Counted from the first letter of the stretch, positions 1 through 8,425 are shown. The stretch is DNA of 34,422 nt from CAYRVF01 sp964427535 (GCA_964427535.1 CAYRVF010000048.1:1-34422), one strand, 5' to 3'. Numbers and translations are program-made. Notes: generated by a model from the sequence alone, not told the origin.

Positions 1-353
1 ACATGGCGTATACAGTAGCAGAGCCCCACGCCCGCATGCCAGACTCGCACGTCTTCATGGATTCTCTGGCGTCTGCCTTGTCGCACCCCTCCACCGGCTC
101 GCGATCGCAGTCCGGACGCCACCTGAGAGTGCCTGATTCGTCGCGCCCGCGCGTGATATAATCCTACTTGGCAAGTCAGGATTACGCGGGCGAGCGCCAC
201 GCCGCACCGGGACGGACCGGCCACCGAGGAAGGCGCATAACCGGTGCCAGACTATCGGTGATCGTGAGCATCGGGGGCCGTACGGCTATGTGTGTGATGC
301 GCTCCCCGCGAGCAGTTAGAGATCTAGGCGTCTGAGCAGACGCGGAGAAACGG
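1..353. other. Intergenic or gene-edge stretch before the Mrp gene
   Basis: No convincing gene. A plus-strand frame is open from base 3 to a TAA at 159-161 (about 53 codons) and could be the tail of an upstream gene, but its codon choice is mixed and its product is unrecognisable. A TATAAT hexamer lies at 157-162 with only a poor -35 candidate (CTGATT, 133-138, 18-bp spacer). The long leader from there to the start at 354 would be about 190 bases. Confidence 0.4.
133..162 (+). promoter_or_regulatory. Candidate sigma70-type promoter for the Mrp gene
   Basis: A perfect TATAAT sits at 157-162. The upstream element CTGATT at 133-138 is weak (18-bp spacer). In such GC-rich DNA a consensus -10 is unusual, and the next gene on this strand starts at 354, so it is a reasonable promoter, but nothing else supports it. 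Confidence 0.35.
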
Positions 354-1391
354 ATGCCTGTTGAGATTACCGCGGATATGATCATCCACGACGTGGTGAC
401 CAAGTTTCCGCAGACAGTCAAAGTGTTTCAGGGGCATGGGCTTCCCTGCACGGCGTGCCAGGTCGGTGCCCGCGAGAGTGTCGCCGGTGGCGCGCGCACG
501 CACCGCCTCTCGCTCGATCCGCTCCTCGACGACCTCAATCGCGTGGCGAACGGACAGGAAGCCGAGGGCATCAAGCCCGCGAAGAAGGCTCCGGTCGGGC
601 GTGGCATCCCGTTGACGATGGTTGGTGCACAGACTGGCCCAAAGATTCGCAACATCATCGCCGTCATGAGCGGCAAGGGCGGCGTCGGCAAGTCGCTGGT
701 GACCGGTCTGCTGGCGGTCGCGTTGCAGCGCCAGGGGCTCAAGGTGGGCATCCTCGACGGCGATATTACCGGCCCGAGCATCGCCAAGGAGTTCGGCGTG
801 CGCGGCATGCCCAGCAAGAGCGAGGGCGGCATCACGCCGCTGCGCTCGACTGGCGGCCTCAAGGTCATGTCGATGAACATGTTCCTGCCGAACAGCACCG
901 ACCCCGTGGTCTGGCGCGGCCCGATGGTGTCGAGCGCGATCAAGCAGTTCTACAGCGATGTCGACTGGGGTACGCTCGACTTTCTGCTGGTGGACCTGCC
1001 GCCGGGTACCTCGGACGCGCCGATGACGGTGATGCAGTCGCTGCCGCTCGACGGCGTGGTAATCGTCTCGTCGCCGCAGATGCTGGCAACCGAGATCGTG
1101 ATGAAGTGCATCAAGATGGTGCAGCAGCTCAAGGGCAAGGTCGTCGGCGTGGTCGAGAACATGTCGTACCTGACGATGCCCGACGGTAGCCGCAACGAGC
1201 TCTTTGGGCCGAGCAACGGACCAGAGCTGGTCGTGATGACGGGCTCGCCACTGCTCGCGCAGATTCCGATCGACCCCGAAATCGCGATGCTCTGCGACGC
1301 GGGCAAGCTGGAGGAGTACAACAGCGACACGTTCGACACGCTCGCCGAGAACTTCACCAAGGCGCTCGCCATCGCCGCCGCGAAGAAGTAG
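354..1391 (+). CDS. Mrp/NBP35-type P-loop ATPase with N-terminal DUF1858 domain
   Basis: 345 aa. The Mrp/ApbC/NBP35 family are cytoplasmic ATPases that carry and deliver iron-sulfur clusters. Residues 1-65 form a DUF1858-like domain with a CxxC pair (C32, C35). After a linker comes the MinD-like ATPase with a deviant Walker A (SGKGGVGKS, 106-114), a DGD motif (135-137) and DLPPGTSD (214-221). In family members the sequence after ENMSY normally holds the cluster-binding CxxC. Here residues 271-281 read SYLTMPDGSRN with no cysteine, so the classical cluster site is missing. The only CxxC is in the DUF1858 part. The start ATG has GGAG six bases upstream. It is monocistronic and followed by a hairpin terminator. 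Family assignment is firm; a cluster-carrier role is less so because of the lost motif. Confidence 0.93.
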   Translation: MPVEITADMIIHDVVTKFPQTVKVFQGHGLPCTACQVGARESVAGGARTHRLSLDPLLDDLNRVANGQEAEGIKPAKKAPVGRGIPLTMVGAQTGPKIRNIIAVMSGKGGVGKSLVTGLLAVALQRQGLKVGILDGDITGPSIAKEFGVRGMPSKSEGGITPLRSTGGLKVMSMNMFLPNSTDPVVWRGPMVSSAIKQFYSDVDWGTLDFLLVDLPPGTSDAPMTVMQSLPLDGVVIVSSPQMLATEIVMKCIKMVQQLKGKVVGVVENMSYLTMPDGSRNELFGPSNGPELVVMTGSPLLAQIPIDPEIAMLCDAGKLEEYNSDTFDTLAENFTKALAIAAAKK

Positions 1392-1409
1392 CAAACCGGT
1401 CCGCTCTTC

Positions 1410-1445
1410 CGCCCCTCCTCATTCGCCGAGGAGGGGCGTTGTTGT
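1410..1445 (+). terminator. Intrinsic-type terminator after the Mrp gene
   Basis: An 11-bp stem (1410-1420 with 1428-1438, GC-rich) with a 7-base loop is followed by TTGTTG. The T tract is short and interrupted, but the position 19 bp past the stop codon fits a terminator. Confidence 0.6.
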
Positions 1446-1454
1446 AGGGACGGA

Positions 1455-1492
1455 CCTCTCCCCCTACCCCCTCCCCTTGGAGGGGAGGGGCC
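1455..1492. repeat. C/G-rich palindromic 3'-end repeat
   Basis: A perfect inverted repeat with 10-bp arms (1468-1477 and 1481-1490) and loop TGG, preceded by a C-rich run. It belongs to the same family as the elements near 10931, 12855, 18437, 29599, 30830 and 30948. It lies between the convergent Mrp gene and the TPR-like membrane protein gene. Confidence 0.7.
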
Positions 1493-1556
1493 TTGGAGGG
1501 TGGTTGCGAGAGTCGAGTTTGGTGACGCCGCTCGGGCGATACGCTGTGGTCGTCGT

Positions 1557-2681
1557 TTACGCGCCGAGGAGCAGAAAGGTCCAGGTCCACCAGACGAGCA
1601 GCAGGAGCGTGCCCGTGAGGGTCACGACCTGCATCGCCAGGGCGGCCCAACTCTGCTGTGGGGCGGGCGCGGGGCAGCCGAGGTCGGCGGCACGGGCGAG
1701 CGCGTCGTCGACCGTCTGATCGTCTGGCGCACTGGTGGCCAGCGCGGCATGCTCGCGGGATGCTGCTTGCTCGAAAGGCGCGAACCGTTGATCCGGGCGG
1801 AGTTGGGGGAGCGTGTCGATCTGATTGACGTACCACAGCACATAGCTGGGGTCGCGCGTGAAGACGTGAATCAACTGGTTGAACGCTTCCGCTCGCCGTC
1901 CATCTGTCGCGAGGCTCGCGACCTCCTCCATGTTGGCGAGCGCGGCGACGAACGGGTCGCGTTTCACCTGCGCGCTCAGGTGCGCGAGATCGCGCTCCAG
2001 CACAGGCTTGTCGCCAAGCATGCGCTCGGCCCGGCAGACGGCGGTGAGGCAGAGCGCATAGTGCATAGGATGGACGTTGAACGCGAGCGACTTGGCATCG
2101 GCCACGCCAGCTTTGGCCTGTGCCTCCGCCTCGTAGGGCATGCGCCTGGCGAGCATGACACTCGCGAGAACGCCATTCGCGAGCACCGACTGATTGCGGG
2201 TGAGCTGCAGTGCGAGACGGGCGGCGCGGAGCGCGTCTTCATAGCGGTTGAGCAGCAACAGCGCGAGCGCGACGTTGGCGAGCGTCTCTGGGTCTGATGA
2301 GGCTGAGAGCGCGTCCAGTGCCGCGGCGAGCGCGATATCGGGCTTGCCCAGCCGCAGCAGCGCGTTCGTCCGCCGGTTGAGCCAGATCAGCCGCCGGGCG
2401 CCGATCCACGCGTGCTCTCCGGTGACTGCGAGCGCGGTATCACAGAGGGCGAGGGCTCCCGACGCATTCCCGTGGGCCAGCATGCGATCCACTCGCACAG
2501 GCGGAGAGAGGTGCCGACCCAGTCGCAGCAGCCCGAACCAGACGAGCACGCCCATTGCCGGCAACCCGCCCGCGCTCGAGCGCGTCAACAGCGAGAGCAA
2601 CAGCGGCATCGCCACGAGGACGATCCACAGCGCGGACATCCCCAGGGTAAAAGTCCGGCTCTGGTCGCCGACAAGCTTCAT
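1557..2681 (-). CDS. Membrane-anchored protein with TPR-like helical region
   Basis: 374 aa, not a family I can name. The N terminus has two hydrophobic segments (about residues 12-32 and 40-54). Residues about 65-300 are alternating Ala/Leu-rich helices in a TPR-like pattern, and the C terminus has one strong membrane segment (about 347-371). This suggests a membrane-bound scaffold whose helical part is between membrane anchors; side of the membrane is unclear. The ATG has a GGAGG eight bases upstream. It lies 81 bp downstream of the glycosyltransferase gene on the same strand, with a degenerate palindromic repeat between, so co-transcription is possible. Function unknown. Confidence 0.8.
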   Translation of the reverse strand: MKLVGDQSRTFTLGMSALWIVLVAMPLLLSLLTRSSAGGLPAMGVLVWFGLLRLGRHLSPPVRVDRMLAHGNASGALALCDTALAVTGEHAWIGARRLIWLNRRTNALLRLGKPDIALAAALDALSASSDPETLANVALALLLLNRYEDALRAARLALQLTRNQSVLANGVLASVMLARRMPYEAEAQAKAGVADAKSLAFNVHPMHYALCLTAVCRAERMLGDKPVLERDLAHLSAQVKRDPFVAALANMEEVASLATDGRRAEAFNQLIHVFTRDPSYVLWYVNQIDTLPQLRPDQRFAPFEQAASREHAALATSAPDDQTVDDALARAADLGCPAPAPQQSWAALAMQVVTLTGTLLLLVWWTWTFLLLGA

Positions 2682-2694
2682 CTGGCCTCCTCCG

Positions 2695-2748
2695 CCTGGC
2701 CCCCACCCCCCGGCCCTCTCTCTCGCTAACGGCGGGAGGGGGAAACTG
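2695..2748. repeat. Degenerate palindromic repeat between two genes
   Basis: C-rich and G-rich arms (CCCCCACCCCC at the left, GGGAGGGGG at the right) flank CTCTCTCTCGC. It is an imperfect member of the intergenic palindrome family and sits 15 bp past the stop codon of the minus-strand glycosyltransferase gene. Confidence 0.5.
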
Positions 2749-2762
2749 AACGCATCCGCGCG

Positions 2763-4151
2763 CTACGACATCAGCGCTGGCTCGGCGTCACGGCTCGGCG
2801 CGAGTTCGCCGGGCGCGTCGGGCACCGTCTCGGGCGCATGGAAGTCGTCGGGCGGAGGAACGCACGCGATGTCAACAGCAGGCGTCGGGCGAATGATAGC
2901 ACGGAGCGTCACGAAGAGCAGCAACAAGTTCCGCAGCGCGATCACCGGCATGAACTGCCAGCTATACGGCACCGTCGTGATGGGATGGCGCATCTGGTAG
3001 AGAATGGGGTAATCGATGGTCGTGAACGCACAAATGGCAAGCCAGAGGAAGTCGAACCCATCGACGTAGGCGACGACCGGCAACACCCAGATGAGGTACT
3101 GCGGGCTGAAGATCTTGTTCGTCACGATGACGGCGCACAGGCACGCGACGAATGCCTGCCCGATGGTCATGCGCCGCCGCGCGAGCTGCCAGTAGACCCA
3201 CACGCAGCCAGCCGCCAGCGCGAGCGCCGAAAGCGGCTTCAGCGCGACGTCGAGCGGCCCGACATAATTGAGCGACTGGAACGAGAACACCGCGCGCGCC
3301 GGGATGCCCACCAGTGTGCCGAGCCAGAGCAGTGTGGCCGGCGTCGACTCGATCTGCAACGGGCGGTCCCCGGCGTAGGTGAAGCCGGTGAGGGCGTCGG
3401 TGCCAGCCACCGCCATCGCCGCGAGGAAGCCCACCACTGTGATCCCCACACAGAGCGCGGTTCCCTGCGCGACTCGCCTCGCGGCGGGATGCTCGCGGAG
3501 TCGACGCAGCCAGGCGCGAGGACCGCCGTCCCACGTCCACGCCGGCAGATGCCCGGCGTCACACAGGGCGTGCCAGTGCGCGATCATCACGATCGGCAGC
3601 AGGAAGGCGGGATAGAGCTTGAGCAGAATGCCCAGCGCGATGAGCGCATAGGCGTATCCAAAGCGCCGCCGCTCGGTCACCCACAGCGTTGCGAGCGTGA
3701 GCAACCCCGGCACGATGTCGAACCGCGCCAGCAGTGTGGCGGTTGTGCCGATCAGCAGATAGACGGCATAGATGATCGCCCGCCGCCGTGTGGAGAAGCG
3801 CAGAAACGCGAGGTATCCGAGCACGACGAGCGCCGCCATCCACCAGCCATACACGGCATGGAAGTCGCCGAACGGCGGCAGCTGTGTCAGCGTGAAGGGC
3901 AGAATCGCCAGCGGCGGGTACTCCACCGGCAGCGAGTGGAAGAGGGGAGCGCGCGTCCAGAAGTTGAGCGCGTACTGGTTGTACTCGGTGACGTCGCCAT
4001 TCGGAAGCTGCCAGACGTAGACCGAGAGCGCTGAGGTCAGGTAGAGGCCAAACAACAGCAGCCCCAGCTCCAGCGCACGCGCTGCCCGGCGATTGCGCCC
4101 GAGGCTTTTTAGCAGGTGAGCGGCGCTCTGTGTTGTCTCCGCTGTGCGCAC
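2763..4151 (-). CDS. GT87-type polyprenyl-phosphate-dependent glycosyltransferase (DUF2029)
   Basis: 462 aa from the chosen GTG. It is a multi-pass membrane protein with about ten hydrophobic helices. After TM1 comes a periplasmic/outer loop with acidic residues (GDVTEY) and VEYPPLAILPF, the layout of GT-C fold mannosyl/arabinosyltransferases of family GT87, which transfer sugars from polyprenyl phosphates. The frame stays open upstream to 4400, but those 83 codons encode an Arg/Pro/Asp-rich stretch unlike any domain. The GTG at 4151 has GAGGAG nine bases upstream, which is why I chose it; ATG at 4346 is the alternative. The gene is divergent from the acetyltransferase at 4481. Sugar and acceptor are unknown. 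Confidence 0.85.
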   Translation of the reverse strand: MRTAETTQSAAHLLKSLGRNRRAARALELGLLLFGLYLTSALSVYVWQLPNGDVTEYNQYALNFWTRAPLFHSLPVEYPPLAILPFTLTQLPPFGDFHAVYGWWMAALVVLGYLAFLRFSTRRRAIIYAVYLLIGTTATLLARFDIVPGLLTLATLWVTERRRFGYAYALIALGILLKLYPAFLLPIVMIAHWHALCDAGHLPAWTWDGGPRAWLRRLREHPAARRVAQGTALCVGITVVGFLAAMAVAGTDALTGFTYAGDRPLQIESTPATLLWLGTLVGIPARAVFSFQSLNYVGPLDVALKPLSALALAAGCVWVYWQLARRRMTIGQAFVACLCAVIVTNKIFSPQYLIWVLPVVAYVDGFDFLWLAICAFTTIDYPILYQMRHPITTVPYSWQFMPVIALRNLLLLFVTLRAIIRPTPAVDIACVPPPDDFHAPETVPDAPGELAPSRDAEPALMS

Positions 4152-4480
4152 GATGGCATCCTCCTCACGGCCTCGCGGATGTCCCGCGGGAGGCCTCCCG
4201 CGCGGGTCCTTCCTGTGCGTGCCGGGTGTCGCGACTCCTCGCGGTCTCCCGGCGACCCTGTGCTCGTCGTGTGTGCGTCGGCGGCGCGGGTCTTCGTCGA
4301 CTCCGTCCGTGCGTGCCGTTACGTCCAGCGCATCGTCGTCTGACATAGTACCACGAGCCACCGCTTGCTGAGTATGGACTAGCCCACATGCGGGCCTCAT
4401 CCCCCTGGCGGCATGTACACCTCACCTGCTATCTTGAAACAACTAGGATGGCGCACTCTAACAGCAACAGGAGCGGCAGT
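4152..4480. other. Divergent intergenic region (328 bp)
   Basis: Lies between the divergent GT87 and GNAT starts. Both flanking genes have in-frame extensions into it, so its true size depends on the starts (4346 or 4400 for GT87; 4388 or 4448 for GNAT). I see no clear promoter or repeat. Confidence 0.4.
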
Positions 4481-5251
4481 GTGGGCGAGAACGGAGCTGT
4501 ACGGCGGCTCGCTGGTGTGGCGGCGCATTCACTTGCATACCTGAACCGCGACCAACTGGGGACCGCCGTGGAGGAACATCCGTCAGGCTACCGGCTCCAT
4601 TATGGCGAGGCTCGCCCGATATTCGACGCGACCTATCAGGATGAGCTCTTCGTGATAGACGCGTGGGCCGGAGATGTGGCGGCTCCGGTGCCGCTTCCTC
4701 CCGAGCCGGGTCAGGCGCCTGTCGTGAGCGTTTTCACCCCGCGACTGGAGGCCGTGGAGGTGGCATTCGGCCGCGCAGGATATGTGTCCGATGGCGTCGA
4801 GCACCTGCTGTGGCGCGACCTCACGGAGATGTCGCTGCCTGAGCCCGATCGGAGGATTCGGCGTGTCATGACAGCAGAGCAGCGAGCCGTGCTGCTGGCC
4901 GCGCCAGAGCGGCCGAGCTTCCGTCCTTCCCACTTCGACGACCCGCGCGTCGCTATTTACGTCGCCGAGCGTGAGGGGCAGCCGGTCTCGATGGGTCGCA
5001 TGAACCTGCTCGGCTCGACCTGTTACGTCTCGGCGGTCTACACGCAGCCGCGCTGGCGAGGTGCGGGACTGGGCACCGAGGTCATGCGCGCGCTGCTCGC
5101 GGCGGCACGCGAGGCGGGAGCCCGCGAGGCGGTGCTCTTCGCGACGGCGGCGGGCTACAACATGTATCTGCGTCTCGGCTTCACCGTCGTCTCGCCCGTC
5201 GGGATGTATCTCTCCGCGAGCCTGTTGCCGGACCTTGGCGACCTCGACTGA
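4481..5251 (+). CDS. GNAT family N-acetyltransferase
   Basis: 256 aa from GTG 4481. The C-terminal half is a GNAT domain: beta-strand VSAVYTQP, then the acetyl-CoA pyrophosphate loop RWRGAGLG (Q/RxxGxG/A motif A), a helix, and the motif-B-like segment YLRLGFTVV near the C terminus. The N-terminal part has the LAYLN...LFVIDAW type extension seen in some two-part GNAT proteins. The start is chosen because AGGAG lies seven bases before the GTG; the ATGs at 4388 and 4448 lack a spaced Shine-Dalgarno. Substrate is unknown. It stops 18 bp short of the convergent fdhD. Confidence 0.88.
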   Translation: MGENGAVRRLAGVAAHSLAYLNRDQLGTAVEEHPSGYRLHYGEARPIFDATYQDELFVIDAWAGDVAAPVPLPPEPGQAPVVSVFTPRLEAVEVAFGRAGYVSDGVEHLLWRDLTEMSLPEPDRRIRRVMTAEQRAVLLAAPERPSFRPSHFDDPRVAIYVAEREGQPVSMGRMNLLGSTCYVSAVYTQPRWRGAGLGTEVMRALLAAAREAGAREAVLFATAAGYNMYLRLGFTVVSPVGMYLSASLLPDLGDLD

Positions 5252-5269
5252 GGTGCCTCTACTCGCTCG

Positions 5270-6184
5270 CTAGGCGCGTACCCTCTCAGGCCAGGTGTAG
5301 ACGTTGACGCCCGTGCCGCGCAGGAAGCCTGCCAGCGTGATGCCCCCCGACCGCGCGAGGTCCACCGCCAGGCTGGAGGGCGCCGAGACGGCGGCGATCA
5401 CGCTGATGCGCGCCGCTTGCGCCTTGAGCACGATCTCGAACGAGAGCCGCCCGCTGACCACCAGAATCCGCTCGCGCAGCGGCAGCTCTCCATTCAGCAG
5501 CGCCCGACCGATGAGCTTGTCGACCGCGTTGTGCCTGCCCACGTCCTCGCGCAGGGCCAGCAGCTCACCCTGGGGGGTGAAGAGGCCCGCCGCGTGCAGC
5601 CCGCCCGTCGAGCTGAACACCTGCTGCTCCGCCCGCAGCCGTTCAGGGAGTGCGTAGAGCACGTCGGGCGAGACGGAGAAGTCGTCGGCGAGCATCCGCG
5701 GGAAGACCGCGCAGGCGGCGGCGACGGTGTTCTTGCCGCAGATGCCGCAGCTCGAATTGACCGCGAACTTGCGTGAGTAGCCTTCGTCGTGGGCGCGCTG
5801 GGCGAGGTCGACGCCGGGGGCAGGCACGACGTCGAGGATGTTCGGCGAGGGCAGGCCATCTTCGTCGAGGCCCGGGCGTAGATGCGCGATCTCGCCCGGC
5901 GCCTGGACCAGCCCTTCGGAGTAGAGGAAGCCGCAGGCCAGCTCATCGTCGGAGCCGGGCGTGCGGAGGATGACCGCTAGCGTCTCGCTCGTCTCGGTGT
6001 CGTCGGGCAGGCGCGTGATCGCACGGATGTCGAGCGGCTCTTCGACGGCCAGTTCGTCGCTCGCCGTCTCGCTCTCCAGGCCACGCCAGCGGGCAAGGGT
6101 GACGGAGAGCTGGCGCTCGGGGTCTGTCCGCGAGCGCGTCGGGTCAGGCCATGATGCGAGCTGCTGACCGGATTCGGCGACCAT
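5270..6184 (-). CDS. fdhD: Formate dehydrogenase accessory sulfurtransferase FdhD
   Basis: 304 aa. FdhD passes sulfur from a cysteine desulfurase to the bis-MGD molybdenum cofactor and is needed for active formate dehydrogenase. The catalytic loop SSCGICGK (C146, C149) is intact. Also present are ELACGFLYSEG (81-91), FSSTGGLHAAGLF, the conserved REDVGRHNAVDKLIG block, SGRLSFEI and the C-terminal GGITLAGFLRG. The length is slightly above the usual 260-280 because of a 20-30 residue N-terminal extension. GGAGG lies eight bases before the ATG. It follows the TetR gene at 51 bp on the same strand, so they probably form an operon. No formate dehydrogenase subunit is in the window. Confidence 0.96.
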   Translation of the reverse strand: MVAESGQQLASWPDPTRSRTDPERQLSVTLARWRGLESETASDELAVEEPLDIRAITRLPDDTETSETLAVILRTPGSDDELACGFLYSEGLVQAPGEIAHLRPGLDEDGLPSPNILDVVPAPGVDLAQRAHDEGYSRKFAVNSSCGICGKNTVAAACAVFPRMLADDFSVSPDVLYALPERLRAEQQVFSSTGGLHAAGLFTPQGELLALREDVGRHNAVDKLIGRALLNGELPLRERILVVSGRLSFEIVLKAQAARISVIAAVSAPSSLAVDLARSGGITLAGFLRGTGVNVYTWPERVRA

Positions 6185-6235
6185 CCTCCATGCCTCCCCA
6201 TATGCTCCCTACAGGCTCCGACGAGAGACACGCGG

Positions 6236-7000
6236 CTACACCTGTCGTGGCTCTGCCGCTTCATCTTCGTCTCTGGGGGATGGTGCCGCAGCCGCCGTGC
6301 CAGGTGGGAAGATCGCCCGGTAGATGAAGTCGGTGAGCCCGTCGAGGATGCGCTCGTCGCCGAAGTGCTCGCCGAGCTGTTCGTACGAGTGAAGGCTGAG
6401 CGAGTCGAGCAGCGTCAGCACGCCAAGCGCCGTCACGCCCACGTCGAGGCCCGGCCAGGCCTTGCCCTGCTCGCTCGCGACGCGCAGCCGCTCTTCGAGG
6501 TGCTCCAGCGCGAAGCGGCGCACGTGCTGCTGGTAGGGGATGAGCTCGGGTTCCAGCGACATCAGCTCCAGCCAGACCCGGCGTAGGCCAGTCTGCTCGC
6601 CGTCGAGCACGGCAGCGATGGCCTGGCGGATGACCGCGCGCTGGTCGCCTTGCGAGAGGTCCATCTCGCCCAGGCGCAGGTGACTGAAGATATCTTCGAG
6701 CCGCTCGATGACGATGGTGAGCAGAATCTGCCGCTTGTTGCGAAAATAGTTGTAGAACGTGCCGACGCTGACTCCCGCGTGGGCCGCTATCTCGTCAGCA
6801 GTGACGGCGGCGTAGCCGCGCTCCGAGAAGAGTGCCGCGGCGGACCGCAACAGCTCGTCACGCTTCTCGCGGCTGCGGGCTTGTTGCGGCACTCGGGGTA
6901 GATCCTCCAGCGCGGGGATGAGCGCGGCCGCCAGACTCTCTCTGTCGGAAGTTCCGTTCGCGCCAGCCTCTGTTGCCGCAACCTCGGACTTCTCGTCCAT
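6236..7000 (-). CDS. TetR/AcrR family transcriptional regulator
   Basis: 254 aa. Residues 43-92 form a standard TetR DNA-binding domain: the helix ALFSERGYAAVT, then DEIAAHAGVSVGTFYNYFRNK as the helix-turn-helix. Before it is a 40-residue acidic/Ala-rich extension and after it the helical ligand domain (about 95-235) with a low-complexity tail. The Shine-Dalgarno before the ATG is weak (AAAGG about 13 bases upstream), so a start a few codons later is possible. It lies directly upstream of fdhD in the same direction and probably co-transcribes with it; it may autoregulate. Ligand unknown. Confidence 0.93.
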   Translation of the reverse strand: MDEKSEVAATEAGANGTSDRESLAAALIPALEDLPRVPQQARSREKRDELLRSAAALFSERGYAAVTADEIAAHAGVSVGTFYNYFRNKRQILLTIVIERLEDIFSHLRLGEMDLSQGDQRAVIRQAIAAVLDGEQTGLRRVWLELMSLEPELIPYQQHVRRFALEHLEERLRVASEQGKAWPGLDVGVTALGVLTLLDSLSLHSYEQLGEHFGDERILDGLTDFIYRAIFPPGTAAAAPSPRDEDEAAEPRQV

Positions 7001-7056
7001 GTTGCTATCGCGACCTTTCGCCCGTCATCCAGGGCCGCACTGCCCATTGGTTCCTC

Positions 7057-7062
7057 ATTGTA
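7057..7062 (-). promoter_or_regulatory. Candidate -10 element upstream of the TetR gene
   Basis: On the minus strand the bases read TACAAT, close to the consensus, 57 bp before the TetR start. No good -35 hexamer is found at 16-18 bp. Weak support. Confidence 0.25.
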
Positions 7063-7119
7063 TCGCATCTCCATCGCCGGAGTGAGGATTACGAGGCCTG
7101 GGGTGGTTCGATAACGAGG

Positions 7120-7821
7120 TCACGCGACCCACACGCCACGAGCAAACTGCCGGTAGCCTGCCGCGGCCGCCAAGGCGAGCGACGCCGTATTCTCGGCATG
7201 TGCGCTGTAGAACGGGATATGCCCGCTCTCCGCGACGCGTCGTGTCCAGAGGTGGGTTGCGGCGAGGGCGTAGCCGTGCCGTCTGGCCTCAGGACGCGTC
7301 TCGATGCCAAGCTCACATGCACGGTCCGTCCGGCGCGAGCTATGTGCCAGGCTGAGCAGACGCCCAGACACGATAGCGCCGCAGAGCGGGGCACGGGCCG
7401 GGTTGAGAAAGTGGATCGCGGCCGTCGACGAGTACGCTTCTAGCAGCGACTGATCGGCGAACGAGAGTACGCGCACTGGCAACGCAGATACGTCTGGAAC
7501 AGCGTTGATACGGAAGACGATCTCTCGGCCGGTACCTTCTGGGGCGGCGACTCCGCCAGGGAGATACAAGACGTCATATGCCCGTTGGCTGAGCGATTGT
7601 AGCTCCGCGACTGATACGTCAGCGCGCCAAATGCCGACGATCGCGACTCCCGCGACCTCCGCGAGATAGAGACGCCAGGGCGGCAACGGGGCATCGACTG
7701 GCAGCACAGAGTTCAGTCCCGATATGTGGGGCAGCGGCACGCCCCAGACGGCTTCCAGATGCAGACGTAGCAACTCGGCCTCCGCATCGTCGCTACCGGG
7801 GACCAGATGAGATGTGGACAT
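7120..7821 (-). CDS. GNAT family N-acetyltransferase
   Basis: 233 aa. The C-terminal third has the GNAT signature in a somewhat diverged form: the strand ACELGIETRP, the acetyl-CoA loop EARRHGYA (R-x-x-G-x-A), a helix, then HAENTASLALAAAAGY with the usual N/S-x-x-S-x-x-x-A-x-x-x-G-F/Y ending. The N-terminal part has no recognisable domain. It resembles FR47-like/GNAT_acetyltr proteins. GGAG lies five bases before the ATG. It follows the cupin gene by 18 bp on the same strand and is probably translated from the same mRNA. Substrate unknown. Confidence 0.85.
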   Translation of the reverse strand: MSTSHLVPGSDDAEAELLRLHLEAVWGVPLPHISGLNSVLPVDAPLPPWRLYLAEVAGVAIVGIWRADVSVAELQSLSQRAYDVLYLPGGVAAPEGTGREIVFRINAVPDVSALPVRVLSFADQSLLEAYSSTAAIHFLNPARAPLCGAIVSGRLLSLAHSSRRTDRACELGIETRPEARRHGYALAATHLWTRRVAESGHIPFYSAHAENTASLALAAAAGYRQFARGVWVA

Positions 7822-7839
7822 ATGCGCTCCGTCGCCATG

Positions 7840-8232
7840 TCAGCGGGGATCCTCACTCGCCCGCGAGAGACGCTGTGGACTCGCGACGGTGCGCTCGTTG
7901 ACGACGTTGCCAGTGTTGAGCGTGTCCTTGGGTTCGAGCAAGATCACCTGCACCTCATCCGGCGCGACGGGCAGATGTTCGACGCCGCGTGGGATGACGA
8001 CGAACTCGCCCTCGTCCAGCTCGATGTCGCGGTCACGCAGCCGGAGCAGCAGGTGTCCCTTCACTACGAGGAACAGCTCGTCTTCGTGCTCGTGCGCATG
8101 CCAGACAAACTCGCCCTTCAGCTTGACCAACTTGATGTGTGAGTCGTTCAACTCGCCCGCGATGCGCGGACTCCAGTGGTCGTTGAACGACGCGAACGCG
8201 CGCCCAAGGTTTACCTTCTCGATTGTGTCCAC
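7840..8232 (-). CDS. Small single-domain cupin protein
   Basis: 130 aa from GTG 8232. Cupin motif 1 is present as G-x4-HAHEHEDELF (H45, H47 and E52 in this numbering) and motif 2 as GEFVVIPRGVEHLP (H86), the full set of metal ligands. The size and sequence fit small mannose-6-phosphate-isomerase-like cupins of unknown enzymatic role. The frame is open back to 8331, but the extra 33 residues look unrelated to cupins. The GTG has a purine-rich GGGA-type site about seven bases upstream. It forms a likely two-gene operon with the acetyltransferase and is divergent from the gene at 8426. Confidence 0.86.
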   Translation of the reverse strand: MDTIEKVNLGRAFASFNDHWSPRIAGELNDSHIKLVKLKGEFVWHAHEHEDELFLVVKGHLLLRLRDRDIELDEGEFVVIPRGVEHLPVAPDEVQVILLEPKDTLNTGNVVNERTVASPQRLSRASEDPR

Positions 8233-8354
8233 AGGTATCCCTTTCGTCGGTGCGGCGTGGTGCCCCATATCCGTCGATATGCACGAAACCATTGCCGTTG
8301 CAGGCCAGTGTATCACGAAGGAAGCGGTCAACTGGGGCTAGTACGTCAATCAAC

Positions 8355-8383
8355 TTGCGTTTCGCGAGACGGCGGTTTACTCT
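8355..8383 (+). promoter_or_regulatory. Weak candidate promoter for the 8426 gene
   Basis: TTGCGT (8355-8360) and TACTCT (8378-8383) are spaced by 17 bp and lie 43 bp before the start codon. Each matches only three of six consensus bases, so this is tentative. Confidence 0.25.
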
Positions 8384-8425
8384 AAGTTGAAGGACTTTCA
8401 GACACATTACTGAAGAAGGCGCCGC

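Noticed and set aside
3..161. Plus-strand open frame of about 53 codons at the left edge, possibly a gene tail
   Set aside because: No recognisable product and mixed codon choice; its stop overlaps the TATAAT. Too little to call.
324..1394. A 356-codon minus-strand frame opposite the Mrp gene
   Set aside because: It mirrors the plus-strand gene in GC-rich DNA. The product is Arg/His/Asp-rich with no domain, and the plus-strand frame has clear family motifs.
2838..4034. A 398-codon plus-strand frame opposite the GT87 gene
   Set aside because: Its product is dominated by Arg, Glu and Gln and has no hydrophobic segments. It is the antisense shadow of a membrane protein gene.
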